From contig NZ_FNEV01000005.1 of NCBI RefSeq assembly GCF_900100295.1, forward strand, positions 2,501 to 66,500: a stretch of 64,000 bases of DNA, read 5' to 3'. A model generated the notes under the pieces. It had not been told where the DNA came from, searched no databases, and saw only the letters and a list, made by a program, of their open reading frames with translations. This stretch comes from Salimicrobium halophilum. Its GTDB lineage: Bacteria > Bacillota > Bacilli > Bacillales > Halobacillaceae. How positions within the stretch are numbered: the stretch's first letter is position 1; each line of letters starts with the position of its first letter. The position numbers and the translations under genes are program-made. Below, in pieces: positions 25,831-34,861 of the stretch.

Positions 25831-27261
25831 ATGGAAGAATTCAAACTATACATCAACGGCGAATGGACTGCTACGAGTGAACAGTCAGACGTTCTCGATA
25901 AATATTCAGGGGATACTTACGCAAGTGTGCACCAGGCTTCCGAGAAAGAAGTGGATCAGGCTGTGAAGGCTGCGGATGAGGCGTTCCGTGAAGGACCTCT
26001 CCCTCCATACGAGCGGTTCAAAGTGTTAAAAAGGGTCAGTGAGCTGATGCAGGAGAGGAAAGAAGACCTGGCGCAGACCATCACGAAAGAGGCCGGCAAA
26101 CCTTTGAAGCAGGCACGTACAGAAATCGATCGTGCCACCCAGACGGTAGAACTCTCCGCAGAAGAAGCGAAACGGATCAACGGGGAAGGGGTCCCGGTAG
26201 AGGCCGCTCCCGGGTCTGAGAATAGAATGGCCTTCACCATCCGCGTACCTGTAGGAGTGGTCGGTGCGATCAGTCCTTTCAACTTCCCACTCAATCTTGT
26301 CTGTCATAAGATAGCACCGGCTATTGCAGCGGGGAACGCTGTCGTACTGAAACCTGCGAGCAAGACACCAATTACAGCACTTAAGCTGGCTTCGCTTCTT
26401 CATGATGCAGGTCTTCCGAAAGGATTCTTCAACGTTGTAGTCGGCTCAGGCTCTACGGTCGGGAATCAGATGATGAAGGATGAAAGGATTTCCCTTTACA
26501 CATTCACAGGGAGTGCGGAAGTCGGACTGAAGTTGAAACAGAACACCGGTATGAATAAACTAATTCTCGAACTGGGCAACAACTCTCCGGTCATCATAGA
26601 CAAGCATGCGGATATCGAGAAAGCAGCGGAGAACACGGCAGCGAAGAGTTTTGCGTTCGCCGGTCAGGTATGTATTTCCGTTCAGCGTCTCTATGTCCAT
26701 GAAGAGGTACGTGAAGAATTCCAGAAGAAATTCATCGAAGCGATTAAGAATCTCAACGTCGGCGATCCGAATGACCCTGATACCGATGTCGGACCGATGA
26801 TAGGGGAGGACGAAGCGAAGGGTGCTGTCGAGTGGATAGAAGAGGCGAAAGAGAACGGGGCAAAAGTGCTTCATGGTGGTAAAAGAGAAGGAGCACTCCT
26901 CGAACCGACAGTACTTACAGATGTGGATGAATCGATGAAAGTCGTCTGTGAAGAGATCTTCGCCCCGGTCGTCAGTATTTTGCCATTTTCCGATATCAAG
27001 GAAGGTGTCAAAGAAGTGAATAAGTCGAAATACGGGCTGCAGGGTGGCATCTTCACCCAGGACGTGGACACCGCTTTTTATGCTGCGAAGAACGTACAGG
27101 TCGGCGGATTCATGGTGAATGATTCTTCCCAGTACCGTGTGGATCTCATGCCGTATGGCGGAGTGAAAGAAAGCGGCTGGGGGAAAGAAGGTCCGAAATA
27201 TACTATCGAAGATATGACAGAAGAACGGCTGATTGTGATGAACTTGAACAATCCATCTTAA
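25831..27261 (+). CDS. NAD(P)-dependent aldehyde dehydrogenase
   Basis: A 476-residue ALDH-superfamily enzyme that oxidises an aldehyde to an acid. Seen: the cofactor and substrate region AISPFNFPLNLVCHKIAPAI, general base Glu247 in LILELGNNSP, nucleophile Cys281 in AGQVCISVQR, and EEIFAPVVSILPF. The sequence around Cys281 resembles lactaldehyde, glyceraldehyde-phosphate (non-phosphorylating) and phosphonoacetaldehyde dehydrogenases rather than betaine-aldehyde dehydrogenase. Start at 25831 after AAAGGAGTGGAACC. It stands alone between terminators, so the substrate cannot be told from context. Confidence 0.9.
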   Translation: MEEFKLYINGEWTATSEQSDVLDKYSGDTYASVHQASEKEVDQAVKAADEAFREGPLPPYERFKVLKRVSELMQERKEDLAQTITKEAGKPLKQARTEIDRATQTVELSAEEAKRINGEGVPVEAAPGSENRMAFTIRVPVGVVGAISPFNFPLNLVCHKIAPAIAAGNAVVLKPASKTPITALKLASLLHDAGLPKGFFNVVVGSGSTVGNQMMKDERISLYTFTGSAEVGLKLKQNTGMNKLILELGNNSPVIIDKHADIEKAAENTAAKSFAFAGQVCISVQRLYVHEEVREEFQKKFIEAIKNLNVGDPNDPDTDVGPMIGEDEAKGAVEWIEEAKENGAKVLHGGKREGALLEPTVLTDVDESMKVVCEEIFAPVVSILPFSDIKEGVKEVNKSKYGLQGGIFTQDVDTAFYAAKNVQVGGFMVNDSSQYRVDLMPYGGVKESGWGKEGPKYTIEDMTEERLIVMNLNNPS

Positions 27262-27274
27262 AGGGTAAGGCAAA

Positions 27275-27310
27275 AAAGAGAACGCTGTTGGTGCGGGCAG
27301 CGTTCTCTTT
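27275..27310. terminator. Bidirectional terminator, ALDH / MATE
   Basis: Perfect 13-bp stem AAAGAGAACGCTG/CAGCGTTCTCTTT, 10-base loop. On the minus strand it is followed by TTTTTT, so it serves mainly the MATE gene. Confidence 0.88.
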
Positions 27311-28656
27311 CAATAGTTTGTTTTAGACTGAAGACGTATCATCCTTAAGAGGAGGACGATAGCTCCCACAGTCAATCCGATGATGAGACTCATCCAATAG
27401 CCATAGGGACCAAGAGTCGTATAATTGGCCAGCAAATAGCCACTGGGAAGACCGATGATCCAGAAAGAAACGAAGGCCATCACAAGGGTGATATTCACAT
27501 CTTTGTATCCTCTGAGCACTCCCTGGATCGGAGCCCCGATAGCGTCAGAGAGCTGATAAAAGATGGCGAGGAACAGGAAGTTTTTCGTCCATTCCATCAC
27601 TTTGTCGTCATTACTGTAGAGAGCGGCTATCTGATCATCTAATACATAAAGGATCAGCCCGGCAAATACAGATAACAGGATGGCTCCTGTGATGCCGATC
27701 CATGAGTAGGTTCTTGCTTCTTTGTGTCGTCCCGCCCCAGCTTCATAAGCTACAGCAATCGTAAGAGCAAAAGAGATGCTGAGCGGAATCATATACAATA
27801 GAGAAGCGAAGTTCATAGCTGCCTGGTGTGCGGCAATTATGGTAGTGTTATACACAGTCATGAATAAAGTGACCGCGGCAAAGATACTCGTTTCAAAGAA
27901 AATGGCGAGACCGATTGGCACTCCGATTTGTAATTGTTCTTTGAAATGTGGAAGGGAAGGACGGTGCCAGTCACGAAATACCCGGTAGGATTGCAGGGAT
28001 GAAATAGTCTGGATACAGATGAATGCAATGAATAGAGCTGTCCAGTAAGTCAGGGAGGTAGCAATCCCCGCTCCGATACCGCCTAAGGCAGGAATCGGCC
28101 CTTTCCCGAAAATCAGCAGATAGTTGAATAGGAAGTTCAGAGGCACAGTCATAAGAATGATCATCATGGAAATCCGCGTTTTCCCTAAAGCATCAATGAA
28201 CGAACGGAGCAAATTGAACAGAAATAATGGTATAATACCAGTGCCTAGAGCAATCAGATAATAGTAGGCGATGTGTCTTACTTCAGCCTCGAGCGAAAAC
28301 CATCCGAGCACTGTTTCAAGAACGGAGTACCCGATGAGGCTGAGCAGCAGAGCCAGGATGAGGGATAGATATAACCCCTGTTTGATGGAAGAGGAAATGC
28401 CTGCTTCTTCTCCTTTTCCTTTTAACTGGGATACGATTGGGGAGATGGCGATAATCACTCCGTTGAAGAAGGTGAAGACGGGCATCCACAAATTCGAACC
28501 TACAGCGACACCCGCGAGATCCTGAGCGCCGAACTGTCCGGCCATCACCGTATCGAAGAAATTCATAGCATACATACCGACCTGTGTTATTAGAATCGGA
28601 AGTAGCAAATGAAAAAGTAACTTTATTTTTTCTTTGTTTGTTTGAGTCGGATACAT
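27310..28656 (-). CDS. MATE family multidrug / organic cation efflux pump
   Basis: A 448-residue membrane protein with 12 helices in two similar halves, of the NorM group, using Na+ or H+ to export cationic drugs or metabolites. Seen: LPILITQVGMYAMNFFDTVMAGQFG at the first helix, split here as the usual MATE signature, and the equivalent VPIGLAIFFETSIFAAVTLF at the start of the second half. ATG 28656 follows AGGAGGGCAGTGGTT; an upstream extension of 28 codons would have no ribosome site. It is divergent from the murG gene, with 64 bases between the starts. Confidence 0.9.
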   Translation of the reverse strand: MYPTQTNKEKIKLLFHLLLPILITQVGMYAMNFFDTVMAGQFGAQDLAGVAVGSNLWMPVFTFFNGVIIAISPIVSQLKGKGEEAGISSSIKQGLYLSLILALLLSLIGYSVLETVLGWFSLEAEVRHIAYYYLIALGTGIIPLFLFNLLRSFIDALGKTRISMMIILMTVPLNFLFNYLLIFGKGPIPALGGIGAGIATSLTYWTALFIAFICIQTISSLQSYRVFRDWHRPSLPHFKEQLQIGVPIGLAIFFETSIFAAVTLFMTVYNTTIIAAHQAAMNFASLLYMIPLSISFALTIAVAYEAGAGRHKEARTYSWIGITGAILLSVFAGLILYVLDDQIAALYSNDDKVMEWTKNFLFLAIFYQLSDAIGAPIQGVLRGYKDVNITLVMAFVSFWIIGLPSGYLLANYTTLGPYGYWMSLIIGLTVGAIVLLLRMIRLQSKTNY

Positions 28657-28720
28657 AACCACTGCCCTCCTGTAAGCATAGAGGATTATAGCAGAATAGA
28701 TGAGGAAAGGAAAGATTTTC

Positions 28721-29794
28721 ATGAAACGGATTTTATTCACCGGTGGAGGAACAGCCGGTCATGTCATCGTTAATACAGCTCTCATTCCTTCTTTCCGGGA
28801 AAAAGGATATGAGATTGATTATATCGGTTCTTATGAAGGAATCGAGAAGGAATTGATCGGACATATGGACGATGTCACTTATCATGGCATCTCCACAGGG
28901 AAATTGAGAAGGTATATGTCGAAAGAGAATGTGAAAGACCCCTTCAAAGTGGCGAAAGGCATCCTGCAGTCCCTATCTATCATTAAAAAAAGAAAGCCCG
29001 GAGTCATTTTCTCCAAAGGAGGATTCGTCAGTGTTCCTGTCGTCATCGCAGCGAAATTGGCAAGGGTTCCTGTCGTCATCCATGAATCGGATTTCACTCC
29101 GGGACTCGCGAACAAGCTTTCTTTCCCATTTGCCAACCGTATTTTGACCACGTTTCCGGAGACGACAGAACATGTACCGGAGAAAAAGGCGGAATACATC
29201 GGTGCGGTAATCCGGGATGAACTTTTTCAGGGAGAGGAAGAGAAAGGGAAGGAAATGACCGGGTTCAAAGACGGCAAACCGGTACTTCTCGTGATGGGAG
29301 GAAGTTCAGGCTCTGAGAATATCAACGAAGCCATACGTCATAACCTTGAAGCACTGACGGAGAGATATAATATTGTCCACCTTACAGGAAAAGGACATAA
29401 AGACGATTCATACAGCCGAAAAGGGTATGTGCAGTTCGAATATGTCACGGATGAATTGAAGGATTTATTGAAACTTGCCGATTTAGTCGTGTCACGTGCC
29501 GGGGCCAACGCCATTTTTGAATTCGTGGCCCTCAAAAAACCGATGCTCCTCATCCCCTTGTCCAGAAAGGTGAGCCGGGGCGATCAGATCCTTAATGCAG
29601 AATCTTTCGAACGCCAGGGGTTTGCCCATAGTTTGGATGAGGAACAGATAACAGATGAAACATTTCTGCAGGCAGTGAACAAACTGGAAGAGGATAAGGA
29701 GAAGTTGAAGGAGAACATGAACCGGTACGAGGTGCAGAAGTCCAAGGACCGGGTGATAGAGTTGTTGCAGCATTATGAAAAAAGGAAGGGGTAA
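28721..29794 (+). CDS. murG: UDP-GlcNAc--undecaprenyl-PP-MurNAc-pentapeptide GlcNAc transferase (MurG)
   Basis: A GT28 glycosyltransferase that makes lipid II at the inner face of the membrane. The 357 residues show ILFTGGGTAGHVIVNTALIP, VIFSKGGFVSVPVVIAAKL, HESDFTPGLANKL, VMGGSSGSENINEAI and the donor-site VSRAGANAIFEF. It is not next to mur or fts genes, so it may be the second MurG copy seen in some Bacillaceae, for sporulation or backup; whether a copy also exists in a dcw cluster is not visible here. Only 3 bases separate it from the next gene, which suggests co-transcription. Confidence 0.88.
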   Translation: MKRILFTGGGTAGHVIVNTALIPSFREKGYEIDYIGSYEGIEKELIGHMDDVTYHGISTGKLRRYMSKENVKDPFKVAKGILQSLSIIKKRKPGVIFSKGGFVSVPVVIAAKLARVPVVIHESDFTPGLANKLSFPFANRILTTFPETTEHVPEKKAEYIGAVIRDELFQGEEEKGKEMTGFKDGKPVLLVMGGSSGSENINEAIRHNLEALTERYNIVHLTGKGHKDDSYSRKGYVQFEYVTDELKDLLKLADLVVSRAGANAIFEFVALKKPMLLIPLSRKVSRGDQILNAESFERQGFAHSLDEEQITDETFLQAVNKLEEDKEKLKENMNRYEVQKSKDRVIELLQHYEKRKG

Positions 29795-29797
29795 GCG

Positions 29798-30142
29798 ATG
29801 AGCCACGTTTGTCACTATTGTAAAAAGGAGATACGTGACAGGGATGAACTGGTCACAGCCTCGAAATGGTTGAGTATCCGTCCTTATCACTATCGCTGTT
29901 ATGATCTGGCCATTCAGGAAATAGAAACGATAGGAAATAACGAAAAACCATTGAATAACATCCCGAATACTGTCATTTCTATCGTAATGCTGGTTGTAGC
30001 TGTATATTTTCTTGCTACAGCTGCCCTCGGTTCTGTCGGAGATCTTCTCGGTGTTCTCTCCCTTTATCCGATAATCATGAGGTTGATCTCTTACTTCAGG
30101 TACGAACGCTCTCTGCCTGCATTTGTGGAAAATAAACGCTAG
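29798..30142 (+). CDS. Zinc-ribbon-like membrane protein, unknown
   Basis: A 114-residue protein not recognised as a named family. The N-terminal part has C5-x2-C8 and H31-x2-C34, a likely zinc-binding knuckle facing the cytoplasm. Two hydrophobic segments (about residues 57-77 and 80-97) form a membrane hairpin, and the C-terminus is basic. It begins 3 bases after murG with AAGGGG upstream, and 12 bases before the aldo/keto reductase. Co-transcription with murG hints at an envelope role, but this is a guess. Confidence 0.7.
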   Translation: MSHVCHYCKKEIRDRDELVTASKWLSIRPYHYRCYDLAIQEIETIGNNEKPLNNIPNTVISIVMLVVAVYFLATAALGSVGDLLGVLSLYPIIMRLISYFRYERSLPAFVENKR

Positions 30143-30154
30143 AGGAGTGGTCAT

Positions 30155-30985
30155 TTGAATATTGCATCTACCGTTACGTTATCAAATGGAGTGAAAATCC
30201 CCCAATTGGGACTTGGTGTATACAAAGTCGACGAATCAGAAGCGAAGGATACGGTTCTATCTGCTCTGGACCTTGGTTATCGTCACATCGATACGGCATC
30301 CTTCTACGGAAATGAGCGTCAAGTAGGTGACGCGCTTCAAGAGACCGATATCCCAAGAGAAGACATCTTCGTCACGACGAAAGTGTGGAATGACGAGCAG
30401 GGATATGAGGAGACGATGAAAGCTTTCGAGCGAAGCATTGAGAAATTGCAGACCGATTATGTTGATTTGTACCTCATTCATTGGCCGGTACCCGGTAAAT
30501 TCCAGGATACGTGGCGCGCGCTCGAACATCTGTATGAACAGGGGCGAGTCCGGGCAATCGGTGTCTGTAACTTCCAGGAACATCACTTGGAGAAGTTGCT
30601 TGAGACAGCCGAAGTCACTCCAGTCGTCGATCAGGTGGAGTTTCATCCCCGTCTTTACCAAAAAGGTCTTCTCGATTTCTGCCGGGAGAAAGAAATGCGG
30701 GTGGAAGCGTGGGCGCCACTTGGAAGAGCTAAATATTTTGACGCTCCTGTGCTGCAGTCTCTTGCAGAAAAGCATAAGAAAACCCCGGCTCAAATCATCC
30801 TTCGCTGGGAACTTCAACATGGAATCATTACCATTCCAAAGTCCACGAAGCGACAGAGACAAAAAGAAAATGCCGAGGTCTTCGACTTCGAGCTCAGCCC
30901 TGAGGATATGAACGAAGTCGATGAAATGAACCGGGATGAGCGTTTGAGCAAGCACCCGGACGATTTTCCTTACAATCAGTCATAG
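30155..30985 (+). CDS. Aldo/keto reductase
   Basis: A 276-residue NADPH-dependent reductase of the AKR family, of the type of B. subtilis YvgN/YtbE, which reduce methylglyoxal and similar aldehydes. The catalytic tetrad is present: Asp and Tyr in IDTASFYGNE, Lys in VTTKVWND, His in YLIHWPVPG. The cofactor-binding IITIPKSTKRQRQKENAEVF is near the C-terminus. The start is TTG 30155 after AGGAGTGG. It is the last gene of the murG unit before a terminator. Confidence 0.9.
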   Translation: MNIASTVTLSNGVKIPQLGLGVYKVDESEAKDTVLSALDLGYRHIDTASFYGNERQVGDALQETDIPREDIFVTTKVWNDEQGYEETMKAFERSIEKLQTDYVDLYLIHWPVPGKFQDTWRALEHLYEQGRVRAIGVCNFQEHHLEKLLETAEVTPVVDQVEFHPRLYQKGLLDFCREKEMRVEAWAPLGRAKYFDAPVLQSLAEKHKKTPAQIILRWELQHGIITIPKSTKRQRQKENAEVFDFELSPEDMNEVDEMNRDERLSKHPDDFPYNQS

Positions 30986-31002
30986 AAAGTATATACGAAA
31001 TG

Positions 31003-31034
31003 AGAACCGTCCGTGACCTATGGACGGTTCTTTA
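31003..31034 (+). terminator. Terminator after aldo/keto reductase
   Basis: Perfect 10-bp stem AGAACCGTCC/GGACGGTTCT, 9-base loop, short T-run; it abuts the stop of the converging germination operon. Confidence 0.75.
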
Positions 31035-32168
31035 GTCTATAATGCCGTATCTTTGCAGTTCCACATTTACTTCGAAGGTAACGTCCAAATCTTTGATCCG
31101 GCTCCGCCATTCTTCATCGTTCAGAAGATTCTTCCCATGGGCGGAACGATAACGTTTGCCGAAACCTATAGGGTCGGTTTCGTGGTCCTTCAGTATCTCC
31201 ATGAATTCCTCCAGTTTTTCTTTCACTTCTTCTTCAATTGCTTGTTCAAGTTTTTTGATTAATTGTTCATCCTGAAAATGAAGCTGTAATGTCGACTCCA
31301 GCAGTCGCTGTTTCAAACTGATACGAACAGTCTGCTTCGCAGGTTCCCCTTTTCGGGAATGAAAAGTGGATGAGCTTCTGATTTGCTGTAGAGCGATATC
31401 TAGAGGTGTATCTTTATTTTCTTCATAAGATTCCTCGCGTATATAATCTTTGAAATCTTCTGCATCAAGAGAAAGTTGCAATTTCCCTTTTCTGTAGGGA
31501 TTTTTGAGAAGGAGCAAGTAGAAAATCATATCTGGATCAAGGGCTGTCACCATCCTGTCGTCCTGAAAAAGAGCTACGCTGTAGACTTTTGTTTTCTCTT
31601 CTTCAATATCCAACAGAGGTAGTACAGGATCGATGCCTATATCGTATAAGTCATGGTTGAATTTGTGCAGGTTCGATTCCGGTAACTGCTCATTCGCTAC
31701 GTTTTTTTCGATAAGCCTTTGGATATAGTTACCCGGAGTAGGTGCCCCTTCAGTACTTTCTGGCTGTAACAGTTTTCCTGCCTCGCCTTTGGCTATGGTT
31801 AGGTAAAGCAAATCTGTGATATTGGGGTCTCTAGCCAGTGTATCCGTCAGAGAAAGCAGGCCGTTCTCTGCAAGTGCCGTACTATAGAGAACCACACGTA
31901 ACTGGCCCATGACTATCTCGTGACTGGCTTCACGATCTGCATGAATGCGTATTCCTTTAGTCGTATCATTTTCCCCGGTAATGATATGAGAGATATTCGG
32001 AGAAGCGGGATCGAATTGCAAAATGGACAATGTTCCTCTAAGGAGGTTTTCTTCCCCTTTATCATAAGCGATTCCTGTAACAATACTCATTTTTTCAAGA
32101 TAATTTTTATCTGCACATCCACTGACAAGAATGCAGATGATACATAGGGTGATGGTCGTTTTCTTCAT
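31032..32168 (-). CDS. Ger(x)C family spore germination lipoprotein
   Basis: The C subunit of a GerA-type germinant receptor in the inner spore membrane. The 378 residues have a lipobox (ILVSGCADK, Cys18), the N-terminal LEKMSIVTGIAYDKGEENLL typical of GerC proteins, and a C-terminal domain ending in a coiled-coil-rich segment and FEVNVELQRYGII. It is the third gene of an A-B-C operon; its ATG overlaps the stop of the B gene by 4 bases. GerC is needed for receptor assembly. Which nutrient this receptor senses cannot be told from sequence. Confidence 0.92.
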   Translation of the reverse strand: MKKTTITLCIICILVSGCADKNYLEKMSIVTGIAYDKGEENLLRGTLSILQFDPASPNISHIITGENDTTKGIRIHADREASHEIVMGQLRVVLYSTALAENGLLSLTDTLARDPNITDLLYLTIAKGEAGKLLQPESTEGAPTPGNYIQRLIEKNVANEQLPESNLHKFNHDLYDIGIDPVLPLLDIEEEKTKVYSVALFQDDRMVTALDPDMIFYLLLLKNPYRKGKLQLSLDAEDFKDYIREESYEENKDTPLDIALQQIRSSSTFHSRKGEPAKQTVRISLKQRLLESTLQLHFQDEQLIKKLEQAIEEEVKEKLEEFMEILKDHETDPIGFGKRYRSAHGKNLLNDEEWRSRIKDLDVTFEVNVELQRYGIID

Positions 32169-33274
32169 GACGATGATCTCTTCTTTCTGAAGCGGAATGA
32201 CAAAGAGACGACGAGAAATAAGAAAACAGGGTATATGAATACAAGCCAGAGTCCTGCCAAAGAAGCCCATTCGCTTATTCGAGTAATCGTCTGTCTGGTA
32301 TCTATTATAATCGTACTTGTAATAAGGAAAGTCGCAGTGGCAATCATAGAATACATGGGCTTGATATTTTTCAGGCGGCGCAGATTTTCCGTTATTATCC
32401 ATAAGAATAAAGTGATGTTCGGAAGGATGACCGCCATCCATAATGCGACTGCCACAAAATCGAATCGTTCAATGAACGTATAGTGAATGATTTTAAACAT
32501 GGAGAGTGTCGGCCATACCGTGTGCTTAAGCTGATCCTGACTGAAATAACCGATGGATGCGACGGTTACGAGTATCAGTATAGAAATGGTTGCTATAATC
32601 GCGATGTGAGCATAGCGTCCGACTTTATCTTTGTTTAAGATGTAAGGATATACGAAGAAGAGCACTTCTATTCCAAGGAGCGAATACACTGATTTATGTG
32701 CGCCTCTAAAAATGTTCTCCCACGGTTGCTGAAGAATAGGTGTAAAGTGGTTCCATTCCATAAGACGGATGGGTTCAGCTATAGTGAAAGTAAGCCAGAT
32801 GGCACCGAAGAAGAGTAAGAAAGCGATACCCGTCACGACCCGGAACCCGCCGCTCACCCCGTACACGGCCAACGTGAGTATAAAGGTAGCAACCAGCCAA
32901 GTAGGAAGCGAAGGGAAAATGAATACCTGGACCACTTCTATATAATTCATCATTACGGATAGAAGAATCAAAAAAATATAACCTGTAAATAGAAGGGTGA
33001 GCATCGCGCCTATCCATTTTCCGAACACATCCGCATGAATACCTGCAAGGTCGGCATTATCATAAAAACGAAGTGTTTTTATGATAATCCAGGCGATGAA
33101 ATGGACATACACTGCTGCAATCAAAAGAGCTGCCCAGGCATCGGGACTCACTTCATCAGCAATCGTTCTGGGCGCAGTCATGATCCCGGCTCCTACCTGG
33201 AGGGTATGAACGAGAAAAAATATATACAAGGCATTTACTTTTACGTCTTTGGAAAGTGTAACGTTAACTTTCAT
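32165..33274 (-). CDS. GerB-type spore germination permease subunit
   Basis: The B subunit of a GerA-type receptor: 369 residues with about 10 membrane helices, of the amino acid/polyamine/organocation transporter superfamily, which holds the germinant-binding pocket. Seen: VHTLQVGAGIMTAPRTIADE near the N-terminus and conserved blocks through helix 10. It overlaps the A gene by 4 bases and the C gene by 4 bases, so all three are translationally coupled. Confidence 0.93.
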   Translation of the reverse strand: MKVNVTLSKDVKVNALYIFFLVHTLQVGAGIMTAPRTIADEVSPDAWAALLIAAVYVHFIAWIIIKTLRFYDNADLAGIHADVFGKWIGAMLTLLFTGYIFLILLSVMMNYIEVVQVFIFPSLPTWLVATFILTLAVYGVSGGFRVVTGIAFLLFFGAIWLTFTIAEPIRLMEWNHFTPILQQPWENIFRGAHKSVYSLLGIEVLFFVYPYILNKDKVGRYAHIAIIATISILILVTVASIGYFSQDQLKHTVWPTLSMFKIIHYTFIERFDFVAVALWMAVILPNITLFLWIITENLRRLKNIKPMYSMIATATFLITSTIIIDTRQTITRISEWASLAGLWLVFIYPVFLFLVVSLSFRFRKKRSSS

Positions 33275-34746
33275 GTCCGTCTCACATCTTTTTTCGCCTT
33301 CGCCTTATCGAAGTTAGCTTTGTAGGTGTCTTTAGGCATATTCGTGTAAGGACGATTTATATTCCGGGAAGGCGGCAGGCGGAACAGGGATTTATTTAAA
33401 TCTTTCCATTCAAAAGGATATAACGGAGCAAGGTAAGGTCGCCCGAGGGATGTAACTTTCAAAAGATGAATTATAAGGAAGCATAGACCGAACACGGTAC
33501 CGAGAAACCCCCACATTCCCGCCAAGATAATCATCGGGAAACGTATGATGCGGATTGCCGTTCCCATTAAATAGCTCGGAGCGGTAAAAGAAGCGAGAGC
33601 ACTTAAGGCCACGATGATAATCAGGATATTACTGGTGAACCCTGCTTGCACAGCTGCCTGACCAAGTACGATACCTCCCACGATACCCATCGTCTGTCCG
33701 ACTTTTGTGGGCAGACGTGCGCCTGCTTCACGTAATAACTCTATAAGGAGTTCAAGTAAAAGAGCCTCAAATACAGGAGGAAAAGGGACAGTGGCTCTGG
33801 ATTGGCCAAGGGATACAAGTAAAGAGGCGGGAATCACCTCGTAATGGAAGGAAAGGGCCGCTACGTATAAAGGTGTCAAAAGCACAGAAACAAACATGGC
33901 AACGAAACGGAGCATGCGAATGAAACTTCCCATATTCCATCTCATGTATGTGTCTTCTGTCGATTCAAAAAAACTGAAGAGAGACATAGGAGCAATCAAT
34001 GATGTCGGACTTTTGTCGACCAGTATTCCTATCCGTCCTTTCTCAAGACTATGGCAAAAGCGGGAAGGCAATTCCGTAACAAGAATCTGAGGAAAGATGG
34101 ACAGCGAACTGTCTTCGAGCATCTGCCCGAGAACGGTCGTGTCTTCAACTGTATCGATTTCAAGATCTTTGATCCTCTGTCGGCACGTATCCACATTCTC
34201 TTCATTCGCAAGAGACTTCATATAGATAAGCCGTACTTCTGTCGGAATGCGTTTTCCCACTTTGAACTTCTCTATGTGAAGATCATTTGTATGAATGCGC
34301 CAGCGGACAACATTGAGGTTGGTTCGCAAAGACTCTGTGAAAGCCAGTTGCGGTCCAAGAACGAGAGATTCCGTTTCTGCTTTTTCAAGGGCCCTGCTTT
34401 CTCTTTTCTCCATACCGAATAATACTACAGAGGGAGATCCTTCGATATAAACGCTGACACCGCCCCGTAGGAGTTTGCTGATGATTTCATCTATATCTGT
34501 AACAAGAGCGCTGTCCGCAATCGGAGCTGTATTCTTCAATTCTTCTGACGTCCACCGCTTTCTCGAAGACGTAAGGAACGTCAACAACTCTCTTTCTAGT
34601 TTCTCTTTGTTTGTCTGGTAGGAGATAAAATGGACGAGGATGGTGATTTGTTTATGTTTCAGTTTCAATGTTTTTAAATCGCATCCATCCATTTTAGCCT
34701 TCATAAAATTATCGTATGTTTGCACATCCATTGGAAATATACTCAT
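33271..34746 (-). CDS. GerA-type spore germination receptor subunit
   Basis: The A subunit: 491 residues with a soluble N-terminal domain (about 1-270), about five membrane helices (about 275-430) and a soluble tail. Seen: GRIGILVDKSPTSLIAP, FFESTEDTYMRWNMGSF, the MFVSVLLTPLYVAALSFHYE helix, and VFEALLLELLIELLREAGAR, all GerA hallmarks. ATG 34746 after AAAGGAAGCGTGCG is used; upstream in-frame extension would read through the promoter. Expected expression is in the forespore, in keeping with a sigma-G-like promoter just upstream. Confidence 0.93.
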   Translation of the reverse strand: MSIFPMDVQTYDNFMKAKMDGCDLKTLKLKHKQITILVHFISYQTNKEKLERELLTFLTSSRKRWTSEELKNTAPIADSALVTDIDEIISKLLRGGVSVYIEGSPSVVLFGMEKRESRALEKAETESLVLGPQLAFTESLRTNLNVVRWRIHTNDLHIEKFKVGKRIPTEVRLIYMKSLANEENVDTCRQRIKDLEIDTVEDTTVLGQMLEDSSLSIFPQILVTELPSRFCHSLEKGRIGILVDKSPTSLIAPMSLFSFFESTEDTYMRWNMGSFIRMLRFVAMFVSVLLTPLYVAALSFHYEVIPASLLVSLGQSRATVPFPPVFEALLLELLIELLREAGARLPTKVGQTMGIVGGIVLGQAAVQAGFTSNILIIIVALSALASFTAPSYLMGTAIRIIRFPMIILAGMWGFLGTVFGLCFLIIHLLKVTSLGRPYLAPLYPFEWKDLNKSLFRLPPSRNINRPYTNMPKDTYKANFDKAKAKKDVRRT

Positions 34747-34758
34747 CGCACGCTTCCT

Positions 34759-34802
34759 TTCCCGGGAATTGAGACGATTATACAAGTAGTATTTCCCGGG
34801 AA
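34759..34802. repeat. Twin TTCCCGGGAA palindromes in gerA-type / protease divergent promoter region
   Basis: TTCCCGGGAA occurs at 34759-34768 and 34793-34802, with one extra matching T on the 5' side of both copies, centres 34 bp apart (about three helical turns). One copy is inside the spacer of the putative sigma-G promoter. This looks like a paired operator, perhaps for a dimeric repressor. Confidence 0.5.
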
Positions 34803-34816
34803 ATGTTTGTTTATGT
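34787..34816 (-). promoter_or_regulatory. Putative sigma-G promoter of germination operon
   Basis: On the minus strand, ACATA (34812-34816), exactly 18 bases, AATACTA (34787-34793); the sigma-G consensus is GMATR-N18-CATNMTA, so 4 of 5 and 6 of 7 positions agree. Confidence 0.5.
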
Positions 34817-34861
34817 AGAAAGCTTGTAAGATGATAAACTGAAGGAAAGAGGTGAACCCAA

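Noticed and set aside
27310-28740. Longer N-terminus for the MATE pump
   Set aside because: The extra 28 codons lack a ribosome site, while AGGAGGG stands directly before the inner ATG and matches the family start.
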